This document shows positions 12,909-22,450 of a stretch of 64,000 nt of DNA, piece after piece (the first letter of the stretch is position 1; the number at the start of each line of letters is the position of its first letter). The stretch is from Apteryx mantelli (lineage: Eukaryota; Chordata; Aves; Apterygiformes; Apterygidae), in assembly GCF_036417845.1 (NCBI RefSeq), contig NC_089991.1:13423001-13487000 (forward strand), in the 5' to 3' direction. The translations under genes were made by a program, and so were the position numbers. A model generated the notes under the pieces. The model saw nothing but the letters and a program-made list of their open reading frames with translations. It did not search any database and was not told the origin of the DNA.

Positions 12909-15900
12909 ATCTCTTTGCTTATGGGAATATCATGCCCATCCCTGTGGCAGGCAAATCAGATATGTGGCTGTATTCCTTACCTTTCTAATGAGCTGAGAGT
13001 GCACAGAAGAGATCAAAATAGCCCTGGCTGACACAGATACCTGTGCAAAACAGTAGGGGCCTGCACTTGCCTTTGTAATTGCATACTGCATGTCGATGAG
13101 TCACCCGCAGCCCCGCACTGGCGGGCAGCACACCGGCCTCCCTGCCTCCTGCTGCAAGATGTGGGGAGAATTCGCCATGGTGAATTTGTTATCATTTGTC
13201 TGGGAAAGTGCTGCACCCACCAGAAAGGGGGTTCCAGAAACGCAATCAGTGAGTAGCAAAGAGAGCAGGGAAAAGGGTGGTAATGAGAGCATCTTGCAGC
13301 TTTTTAAGCTCTCTAGACACTTTCAAGTGCCAAGAAGACTGTGTGAGCTGTGATTTTGCTGCATTATTTCTGTCGCTAGCTATCTCTGCACAGGGAGCTC
13401 CTATGTGCAAATAACTGCTTGCAGCAAGCAGGCGCTGACACAGAGCCTGGTTCTGGGATGCTCTGAGGTCTCTCCCTGGCTGGCATTGCTTTCGTGAGGA
13501 CACGCATCCCCTTGGGACCAGCCCTCAGCCTGTGCCAAGATCAGGACACTGTGTTTCCAAGATGGGCTCCCTTTTCTCGACTGCCCGTACAGCTGTAACC
13601 AAACCAGCCGATGGATGTCGGAGATGGAAGCGATGCATCAGTTCACCCCAAACTCCCTTGACTGTGGCAAGAAATTCGTATGAGCAGAGCTCTCCCACCA
13701 ATCTCACCATGGCTTGGGGTGGCTTGGGGTAGCTACTTCACTGCAAGCGACTGTGCGGTGAGGAAGAGATTAATAAATAATTAGCCCGCAAACTTCCACC
13801 GGGGAGTTTTGTTTCTTCTTCTCCAGTGGTGTTGCCTGTTCAGAGAGAGAAAAATGGGGGAGAGCAACTATCTCTGAAAGAGAGATACTGGAGGGTGGGG
13901 TGGCATTTTTTCACCATGAGGCTGACTATGCAGGATCCTTGTGCTGTTAGCAGCTTACTTCGCTTATCAAAGGGATGAGGGGAGGGAGGAGGAGGAATCA
14001 GTAAAATCAATGAGAGCCTATTTGGCGGGACAAAAGAGCATGATTTTATTTATAGAGCTGGCTGGAGCTGAACTGTCTCCTGTGCAGGGACACAGTGCTG
14101 AGGTGTTGCGAGGAACAGCAGAGCCATCTCTGCACGGGGCCTGGGAGGCACGCCAGGACCCACTGGCTCTGCCACCCCGAGGCCTTGAGCCTGCACCGCG
14201 TTTACGTCCTGATCTCTACCTTTCTCTGACAGGCTGCAGGCACCTCTCGTGAGTGACAGCTGCTGTGGGCGACAAGGTCTGTGACCCAGGCTGGGCCAGG
14301 GGACCACGATGGGATACCTGCTGAGGATGTGCTGCTGCAACACCAGTGCATGAAAAGGATGAATAGTTATGAGCAGGACCACCCAATTGCTCTCCCAGAC
14401 TGCACCTCCAGCTCTTTGCCCACTTGTCATAGGTGCTGCCTGGTAGCTGGTCTTTCTAGAGCACCCACTTTACTCCCTTCCTAAAGCATCACTGGCTGCC
14501 TCTTGGGAGGCTCTGGCATGCTTAGACCTTCGCTGAATCCTCTGTCCACCCCCAGATCCACCAACATAGTGAGCCGCAGCCTGCAGTCACGGGTTGCTAA
14601 GCTCTGTGGTGGGTCAGAGGAAGCAGAAATCTGAGGGGTAACCAGCCCTCATCCATCGCAGGTGCTCGGCGCCGTGTCTCCAAAGCCAGAGCTTCCAGGA
14701 ATGGTGGGAGGGGGGAACAGTCACTGTCAGTCACCAAGGTGGGTTTTATGAACTGGATTAATGAAAGCGGAAGGGATGGTCTGGAGGGAGGTGCTGCCGA
14801 GAAGGCCCTTTGAGAGACGTAGATGGGAGAGCCTGGCCACCAATCGCTCTGGGCTGCGAGCCATGAGGCGAGGAGATGGACCCACAGACAGCACTGCCGG
14901 CAGCTGCTGTTTAAAGAACAAAAAGTCCTCATTCAGCAGTGCTCTGAGTCCACAGCGGCTTCCCTCGCCTTTCTTCCCCCTTTGGCCACCTTTGCTGGCA
15001 CCAAAATCAGGACCTGTTTGGGTGATCATGATGCCTCTTTAGGAGGAGATAGTTAAACAGAGGGAGGAAAAGAAAAACAGTGAGCCCAGCACTTAGATAA
15101 ACCCTAACAGCCCCCTGGGGCGAGACGTGAGGAATCACCCTGCTCAGGGCCAGGATCAGCAGAGGACAGCAGGACCAGGCACTTTGAGTTTGGGATTTTG
15201 GCCAGCCTCCTGCCTGCCCCTCACTCCTCCCGGGGCGGAGGGCAGAGGAGCAAGCACTCGGCCACGCTCTAAGGGCCGGCAGTGGGGGGAACTGGGGAGA
15301 TGCCTCTGGCTCCCAGCAGCCATCCTGCTGGCGAGTGGTGCCGGCACGGTGCTGGGGACGCCCATGCTCCCTGTCCCTTGCACACTGATAAGCCCCGCTC
15401 AGACTCTCTCCCACCCACAACAGCCCTTCCCATCAGTCCCGTGACTGCTTGTTCCCACCCTGGCTTTCCAAAGAAAACCAACAGTATTTCCTTGGATGCT
15501 GCTGCATGATCGCCTCGGCCAGTCCCCGACGGCTGGCAGCCCGCAGGGACTGTTGTGGCATCGACAGCGACAACGGTTATTTGCTCCTCTTTGTGGGAGG
15601 CTCGGCTGGGAACATGATGCTCTGCAAGATACAGAGGAAGATAAGAGTCCTGCCTAGAGGGCACACCAAGCCCCAGCCTGCCCCCAGCGAAGGTCCTTGG
15701 ATACTCCCTGGGCCGGGGAGATGAGGACACGCAGGACAGCCCCAGGGTTGGATCCGTCTCCAGCACACAGAGAGAGAGCGCGGTGCCTGTTGCATGAAAT
15801 GACACCACTCACCACGGGGACCCTGCAGCGAAGGGATGCCAAGAAGCGCCGCTAGGGCCAGAGGCATCCCAGCAAGGAAAGACGAGGCAGGCGGGCCGAC

Positions 15901-18900
15901 AAGGGGACGGCGAGGTGACATCGATGGGATTTGACAGCCACCGTAAGCAGGTGTAAGAGCCAGTAGTTGCACAGTGCAGCAGGGAGGCAGAGTTCAGCCA
16001 GACCGAGAGAGTAAGCGTGAGGGACACTTACCATACGGCGCAGTTCCCTTTGGTCCCTGCAAGCAAATCACTTTCCAGTGTTAGCACTCCAGATTGCCTT
16101 CGAAGCAGCAAGTGCTGCTTGCAGGGAGACATGTCTCTGATCTCCAGAAAAACAGGAAGGGGAAGGCGTGGGTCTCTGCATCAGGATGTAAGACAGGCTT
16201 AAAGAGCAGCAAAGAGTCTCTGAGCAAGGGCTTTTTCTCCTGGATAAAGTGATGGGCTGCATGAGTTGAGTGCTCTGGGAACCTGGGGCTGCAGCAGCTC
16301 CTGAAAAGCTCCTGTGCCCTTGCAGAGCGGGGCTGGTTATCACGGTGGCACACAGGTCCTCGCGGCGGCATGTGATGCCGAGGCGCATGCTCGAGCTGGG
16401 AGGCCAGCTCCGGAGCGCCCGGGGAGGAGAGCAGCCTGCTTCAGCTGCTGTTTGTTTCTTCCCGCAGGCAAACGTGAGTCACTAAAAATGCCATAAGGAG
16501 TCAATGGGCATCCTGGGCTCCTTGCTCAGCCCACACAGCTAGCGGGCAGTATGAGCCATCACCCAAGAGCCTTTCCTACCCTCCTCTGCTCTGCCTGCAC
16601 GCTGCTCCCTGCTTCAGGAAATTCCCATCTGTTCTAATAGCTAATCGACAACCAGCTTCTCAATCCTTTGCCACCACATTTCTTTCTTCATGGGTTTCCT
16701 CTACAATAACTGCATGACTTTAGTGCTATAGTATGTGCTGGGATGCAGTTTTGGAGACGGGTATACTGCAAAATGAGGATAGCTGTAGTCCTGTACAACA
16801 TCACCCCAGTTGTCCACATCCCACCAAGTGTGTCTGCACAAGGGACTCTGCCAGCACAGAGGTGTGTCGCTCACCAGTCGTGCCCCCTCGACACAGCTAG
16901 GGCTGGAGTGCGGCCTGGGTTTAGGAGCTGGAACGGCAACTTCAGAGCGAGCACAACCACTGCACAACTCCCAGGACAAGCCAAAGCTCAGAGCCAGGAT
17001 CCCAAGCCGGCATCCACTTGTCCTCTGAAGCTGTTCTCTCGTTTCCCAGGTCTCTTCTAGCCTAACAGGCAATTTCCCCAGCCTTGTGGTAAAGTGAACA
17101 CAAGGAACAAGAACTGAGGGAATGGTTTCTACCTAGGTGTGCAGGGAGTGAGGGACCACTCCTCCAAGTGGCGCAAATTGCCCCATTTGTTTTGTTTCAC
17201 AGGAATTCACTCCTCGCTGATCATTAAGCATTGTGGATACTTCATCTCTTGAACAAAGAAGGAGGAGGTGGGAGCTCTCAGGTGCACACGGCTGATCGGC
17301 TGATCGGGAGCTATATGACAGGTAAAATACAGAGAAAAAGTGCTGCTGGGTCCCTTGCACTCAGTACCTGCCAGTGAAGGACGATGCTAACCCGAATGCT
17401 GAGCAGAGCGTTGGGGCTTCCTTCTGGCGGAAAGGAGTCTGATGGAGAAACTCAGTGAAACCCATGGCCTCGGCATTACTAACCACTGTCTGCTCCATGG
17501 GGAGCAGTGCCTCCGGTTAGCACCCCACCTGAATGGGGATTATTTTTATGGAAGGATTTTGGAAGAGCTTCAAGAGCATTTCCCCCTTCAGCTGGTTCCC
17601 GGCTTACCCTGCCACGTGCAAAGACTGACCCAAGCGCGGAGGCCTCCTTCCGCTGCCGTCCCCCAGCAAGCTGGTCCACCAGGGCGGGAGTCCCAATGGC
17701 CTCAGCGGGAGGTCTGCGAATTTGCCCTGGGGCTGCATTTACCGCCGGTTAATTTTAGTGACAAGGAGAGAGTGTCAAACCCTGGGGGGCCGGCGGAGAC
17801 CCGTGCGAGGCTGAGGATGCGGTAACTCCAAGCGAGACCCATTTGCTCCTGCCTTTCACTCTGCGCACACTCCAATCGTTACAACATTTTCAAACCCACA
17901 GACAGAGGCAGCTGAAACACGAAACCAAAGGCGGGAGTTTACACAGCGCTGGGTGTCTCCGGCTCAGCCGACTTTCATTGGCTCCTGTCAGTGTCCCACA
18001 TTTGGCCTTTGGTAGGCTACGGGAATGTTCAAACCCTGTCCCCTCCTGACCGCTGGCCTAATGACATTACTCACTCTCTGCTGTTTTGAAAGGGCATTTG
18101 CAGGCTTTTCCTGTTATATTTTACCTAGGTAATAGTATCCTCAGCCCCTCTGGGCCCAGCATCGCACCGCGGCAGCTGGCTGCAAAGCCGGTTAAATGCC
18201 AGAGAGGGCTTGGTTATAACCCCTGACTCGCGACACGACGTGACGACAGGGCAGAGGCTTGGGCACCAGAGCGGTGGGCACCGAGGGCTGTGGGCTGAGG
18301 GCAACGTGCCCCGGCACGCAGCCTGGGGCCACCCTGCGAAGAAGCTCGGGAGGCTCCTTGCGCCGTAAATGGCCTCAGCTGTGTGCCACTTTGTTTCAGG
18401 TAAATCAGGAAATGTAGTTGTCTTATGACAAGTGGAAAGAACAACAAGCCCTTCCCAGCAAAGGGCTCGCTCGGCTCTTCCTCATCAGTGCCACGGGTGT
18501 GTAACTCTGACAAGTGATGTGGAATGGAAAGTGTCCTTTCTCTGGGGTTCAGAGCAACTGGTTTGGGCTGAAGGACAAAACAGTAGGAGAAAGGCCTATT
18601 TGCCCTAGCAAGGGGTTTATCTCTGCAGGACTGTGGCTGACACCTCTGATTATATAAATATAGAAAACAAAAGAGGCTCAAGTGCTGTCAGCTCTTCTGC
18701 TTGCATAACTCAGGTTTTGATTTAGAAAGTCATGAGCAATCAGTTAATAGTGAAACTGCTCAGTCACTCTATATATACAGATGCAGAGGGGTGCATGTAT
18801 ATGGGATATATAATATCCCATTCACACCATTGCATCAAAGCACTGTGGAGCTGACATGCTCTATATCCACGATGGGTATTTCTGAGGCTGCCACATGACT

Positions 18901-18971
18901 GGCTTCTAAGGAGATGGAAATAACGCCAGCTATAACATCTTGTCCTCCTTTGCCTTTCTCCCGGTGCTTCC

Positions 18972-19127
18972 AAAGCCCTTCATGAACTTTATTCAATCAA
19001 TCCCCCCAACAGCTCTGGGACACAGGGAAGTATTGTGATCTCCATTTTATAGGTGAAGAAGAAAAGGCACAGAAAAATACCCACACTGCCCAAAAGTCCA
19101 GAGCAGTCAGGAGCAGGGCTGGGAACA
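18972..19127 (-). mobile_element. MIR-like SINE relic, antisense
   Basis: The stretch reads as the reverse complement of the MIR core. AACTTTATTCAATCAATCC is followed by an ATCTCCATTTTATAGGTGAAG segment, a GGCACAGA segment, then CTGCCCAAAAGTCC and GAGCAGGGCTGGGAAC. These match in order the familiar antisense MIR blocks (CCCATTTTACAGATGAGGAAA, GAGGCACAGAG, CTTGCCCAAGGTCA, GGCAGAGCCGGGATT). It is highly diverged, as expected for an ancient amniote SINE. The identification is by eye against the remembered consensus; a RepeatMasker run would settle it. Confidence 0.6.
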
Positions 19128-19929
19128 TGTTAACACTGACTTGCAGCCACGTGAGCATCTGTACTTCATCCTCCAGGATCCCATTGAAACTCAGGGACAG
19201 AACCAGCAGTGAGTCCGGCTCTCAGAGATGCCCCTGTCTCTCTTCATCCCAGCTCTGATGATCTCTGGCCACTTCTTGGCACAAGGGCAGCCCAGCTTGG
19301 ATACCCCTGCTCAGTTTTGTCAGCCTGGCTGGAAGAAGCCCTTGACTGGCTCTGCTCAGAGGAGAAATCAGCCAGCGCCAGAGAATCAGCTGTGCTTTGC
19401 TTTCCCAGTGCTTCTCCTGCACCTCAGCCTCTGCCATGTAGCACTGCACAGTGTGGGTCGCTGCAGCTGGACAGACAGTCTTGTGGCCTGGCTGCTCAAT
19501 GCCAGCTGATGGTTGCATTGTGCCTGAACAGTCATGAAAGTGTTCACCCTCTCAGGTTAGAAAGGAAAGAGAGGGGAAATTCACTTGCACGCACACTCAG
19601 AAGAGAAAAGGTATTTCTGAACTATAAGGCTATGTATGGCTTGATTAAAGAAAAAAACACATGCAGGTAATTCACATGAATGTTTATTTCCTATCAGAGT
19701 ACAACTTGTATATAGGAAATCACAAGATACTCGAAAAAGAATCTCAAATTTTGTGCAACAAATTCCTCCCTAAAGACTATTTTTACTGTGAGGTCTTCTA
19801 GTCCTGCGTTTCCCCCGACAGGGCAAATGTCCCTCCTGTTTACAGTTAGCTTCCTCTCATTCTGCAGCGTTCACTACACGTATCATTTGCAAGGAGGGAC
19901 TGGGGGAAACATACTCCAGATCACTGGGC
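19128..19929. other. Intergenic DNA between two MIR-like relics
   Basis: No exon or RNA gene is recognised. The second half (from about 19,660) is AT-richer than the first. The open frames present (153 codons at most) have no recognisable domain. Confidence 0.55.
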
Positions 19930-20090
19930 AATAGAGTCACCTGGGAATTAGAGTCTTGGCCTGCAAGTAATTGCATGTGCCCCAGAGCAAGGCAATTTTC
20001 TTCTCTAGGCCCTTCCTGTCTTTGAAATGCAGACAAGGAACGCTGCCACTTTGTGCCATGCTTGTTATGAGTAATATATGTGAATACTGG
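19930..20090 (+). mobile_element. MIR-like SINE relic, sense
   Basis: The order of blocks follows the sense MIR consensus. CCTGGGAATTAGAGTCTTGG sits where the tRNA-like GGTTCGAATCC region falls, CAGAGCAAGGCAATTTTC matches the ACCTTGGGCAAGTTACTT block, CTAGGCCCTTCCTGTCTTTG matches GGGCCTCAGTTTCCTCATCTG, and TTGTTATGAGTAATATATGTG matches the GTTGTGAGGATTAAATGAG region. It lies about 0.8 kb from another relic in the opposite orientation, so the two are separate insertions. Confidence 0.5.
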
Positions 20091-21329
20091 AAGCAGAGTT
20101 TCTGGGCCCAAACCTCCCACTGAAGGAAAGAGAAATTTCACCACTGACAACTCAGCTTGAAAAGCACCTCGTGTAACTGTTATACTACTTCATAACAGTA
20201 ATTAGTAATAAAGTGCTACAGCAATGAGGAAGAGTTGGTGGCGGCTTCTCTCATGCTTTCTCTGCATCCCAGCAGCCAAGCTGCCCCTGCCCCCTGCTCT
20301 CATCCGCCATATGATATAACATATACTGTCTGCTGACATCTTCTTTTGCTTGCCAGGCTCAGAGTCATTGTGAAAATCCAATGCTGCTGCATAGAACAGT
20401 GTTGAGAGCACGTCCTGAACCAAAGGGAGGCAGAGGATGTCTGAAGAGAGGCTAGGAACAGCCCATCCTTTGAAACAAAAGCAAGACCAGAAAGTTGATC
20501 AGCAGCAAGAATTTACCCCTGGAGGGTTACAACAAGAAGCAACTCCTGTTCATCCCTGAGAGCACATGAGAAAGCTCTCCACCTAGATCACTCCATATCA
20601 CCTTGCTTCATCAGCCATTTATGCACCTAAGTATCCTACAGGCTCAGATGGGATATGAGGATCTGGACCCATTAGTCTGCAGGTGTTGCCACTTGGTTGA
20701 TTGTATATCAGCTAATTCAGCCTGCATTGCCAGGCCCTGTTGTCTCCTGTGTAATTGCTCAGGGTAAGTAAATAGAACATTCATGAGATTTTGGTCCAGT
20801 CATTAATTATTTCTGAAAGGGCTTTTAGTGTATGCTTCAAAACCCAAGACAGAAAATGATGCATATGACATCAAGATGCTTGCTGTAACAGACACAACAG
20901 CATTTAAATGGAAATAAAGGAAATCTGAAGACCTTTTGCTCCTCTTTACTTTTCACTTTCAGTCACCTGACCTTGTTCCTGTGTATATCCAAGGCTGATC
21001 TTACAGCTATAAAGTTCAGTTCAATGTACTCCGCTCAGCAAATCCAGTAGCTGTCAGGATTTATATGTCAATAAGGTGCAATCCAGAGATTGCTGACAGG
21101 CTCGCAGCAGCGCTTGAAGCGCCACGGGAGCCCAGCGTTCCCAGTTTTACGGACCAGTCTTGCCATTGCTTAGCGCCGGGCGTAGCGTTTATTGCCATGA
21201 ACAAGCGCAGCGAGGTCCAGAGGACTTCTCCGAGCAGCGAACGCTGCAGCTCAGGCCAGCTCAGGCCAGTTACCTGGTGGCAATTAGAGGCTGGGCAGCC
21301 TCAGCTCTGCCGGCGCAGTTAAAGCCGTC
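20091..21329. other. Proximal upstream region of PPARGC1B
   Basis: AT-rich sequence up to about 21,060 grades into the CpG island. A TATAAAG string at 21,009-21,015 lies about 680 bases before the start codon. TGACCTTGT at 20,968-20,976 reads on the minus strand as ACAAGGTCA, close to an extended nuclear-receptor half site of the ERR type. Neither motif is proof of promoter use; the main start sites are more likely within the TATA-less CpG island. Confidence 0.4.
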
Positions 21330-21655
21330 CAGCCTGGCGCAGGAGAAACGTGCTCGCGCCTGAGGGGCTCATCCCGGCGCGGGGAGGGGAAACAAAACGC
21401 GCGGCTCGAAGGCATCGCCGCGCCCGCCCGCCGCCCGCGGGGCCGCCGGCACCGCCGCCGCGGAAGGGGCCTCCGGCGGGGCTGCGGGCGCCGTGCGCGG
21501 CCGCGGAGCCGGGCGGGCGGGCGGGAGCCGGGCGGCGCGGCGCGGCGCGCTGCCGCCCCTCCTCCGGCGCGGCGCGGCTCCCGCAGCCGGCGGGCGGGGG
21601 CTGCTGCCGGCTCCGCCCCGCCGGCCGCCCGGCTCCTCGCTGCCGCGCCTGCTGC

Positions 21656-21673
21656 ATGCTCGGTGCCGCCTGA
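21656..21673 (+). other. Short upstream ORF in the PPARGC1B 5' UTR
   Basis: ATG CTC GGT GCC GCC TGA encodes the pentapeptide MLGAA. The stop ends 20 bases before the main start codon. The start context is CTGC ATG C, weak to moderate, so leaky scanning would be expected. A uORF this short and this close to the main ATG could lower translation of the main frame, provided transcription starts upstream of 21,656. That is an inference. Confidence 0.5.
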
Positions 21674-21693
21674 GCCGGAGCCGGAGGTGGAAG

Positions 21694-21777
21694 ATGGCGG
21701 AGCCGGCGCCGGACTGCAGCGCCCTGCTCGACGAGGATCTCTCCTCCTTCGTCTTCAACTACCTCGCTGACAGCCAG
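21694..21777 (+). CDS. PPARGC1B: PPARGC1B exon 1: N-terminus of PGC-1 beta
   Basis: This is the first coding exon of the nuclear coactivator PGC-1 beta, which drives mitochondrial biogenesis and lipid metabolism genes by docking on ERR, PPAR and NRF-type factors. The 28 codons read MAEPAPDCSA then LLDEDLSSFVFNYLADSQ. Residues 11-28 line up without gaps with the remembered human start LLDEELSSFFLNYLADTQ and belong to the acidic N-terminal activation domain. The start is chosen from this match and from the strong context AAG ATG G (purine at -3, G at +4). The exon ends at a codon boundary (phase 0) in CAG|GTAGGG, as expected before the GGG-type start of human exon 2. The frame is open upstream for about 67 codons without a stop, so a longer N-terminus is formally possible but unlikely. 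The remaining exons, including the LXXLL motifs, RS region and RRM, are not in this window. PPARGC1A is excluded because its N-terminus differs. Confidence 0.92.
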
Positions 21778-22187
21778 GTAGGGCGGCCGGCGGCGCGGCC
21801 CGGCGCGGCCCGGCTGCGGCGCGCAGCCCCCCGCCCGCGGCAGCGCCGTGCACGGGGGGGCTGCAGCCCCCTCCCCGTGGCGCCGGGGCGCCCCGCGGGG
21901 GGCGCGGTCACCGGCGCTCTCCGCGGTGCCCCGGGGAGGGGGCGGTCCGGGTCGCTCCGCGGACGCGCAGCGGGGGCCGGGGCCCGCGTGGGGCACTGCA
22001 GGCGCCGGGCTGCCCGTGCGCCGGCGGCCGCCGCCGCTGCAGTGGGCGCCCCGCGCGCCGGCGGCGGAGTGCAGCCCCCGGGCGCCCGCCGCCGCCCGGC
22101 CGTGCCCGGCGGCAGCCCCGAGCCCGGCGGCGCTTTCAGCACCACTCGCACGTGGACTCCCGGGCCCCGGCGGGGCACCGTCCCGGG

Positions 22188-22211
22188 CGGGCGGCGGCGG
22201 CGGCGGCGGCG
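22188..22211 (+). repeat. (GGC)n triplet tract
   Basis: About eight GGC units lie just inside intron 1 in the CpG island. GC-rich triplet runs near vertebrate promoters are common and tend to vary in length. Confidence 0.8.
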
Positions 22212-22450
22212 GGGGCACTGCGGGGCCGCGGCGGGGCTCGGGCGACGGCGCCGAGCGGCTCAAAGTTGCCGGGCGGGTGGGCTGCTGCCTTGCGCCCCCC
22301 GAGGGCTGGCGGCAGCAGCTCCCGGCCGCGGTGCGGAGGTGGTGGCGGGGCACCGCTGCCGGGCGCGCCGGGGCTCGGGGCAGCGGCAGCGGCGGCCCCT
22401 GCCGCGATGCACCGCAGGGAGCCGCGGGGGGCTGCGCGGTGGGGGCAGAT

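Larger units (their letters stand above)
8351..18971. other. Intergenic DNA, no gene recognised
   Basis: This stretch alternates between GC-rich and AT-rich segments and shows no recognisable exon. The most distinctive part is the AT-rich block at about 10,300-10,950, listed separately. A C11 tract lies at 12,898-12,908. The longest open frame (268 codons, + strand, 10,971-11,777) is low in complexity and resembles no family I know. A 9-bp inverted repeat with a 3-base loop (ATGGGATAT, 18,801-18,821) is noted but is too short for a function to be inferred. Confidence 0.6.
21330..22450 (+). promoter_or_regulatory. PPARGC1B CpG-island promoter
   Basis: About 1.1 kb of extremely GC-rich, CpG-dense sequence surrounds the first coding exon and continues into the start of intron 1. 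There is no TATA box in the 300 bases before the start codon. A GC box (CTCCGCCCCGCC, 21,611-21,622) is present, and GC-rich runs such as GCCCGCCCGCCGCCC occur around 21,421. This is the usual architecture of a dispersed-initiation CpG-island promoter. The transcription start cannot be placed from sequence alone. The minus strand is also open for 385 codons here, a by-product of the high GC content. Confidence 0.8.

Noticed and set aside
18801-18821. Perfect 9-bp inverted repeat ATGGGATAT with a 3-base loop
   Set aside because: The stem is too short and AT-rich for an RNA gene or terminator; chance occurrence in AT-rich DNA is likely.
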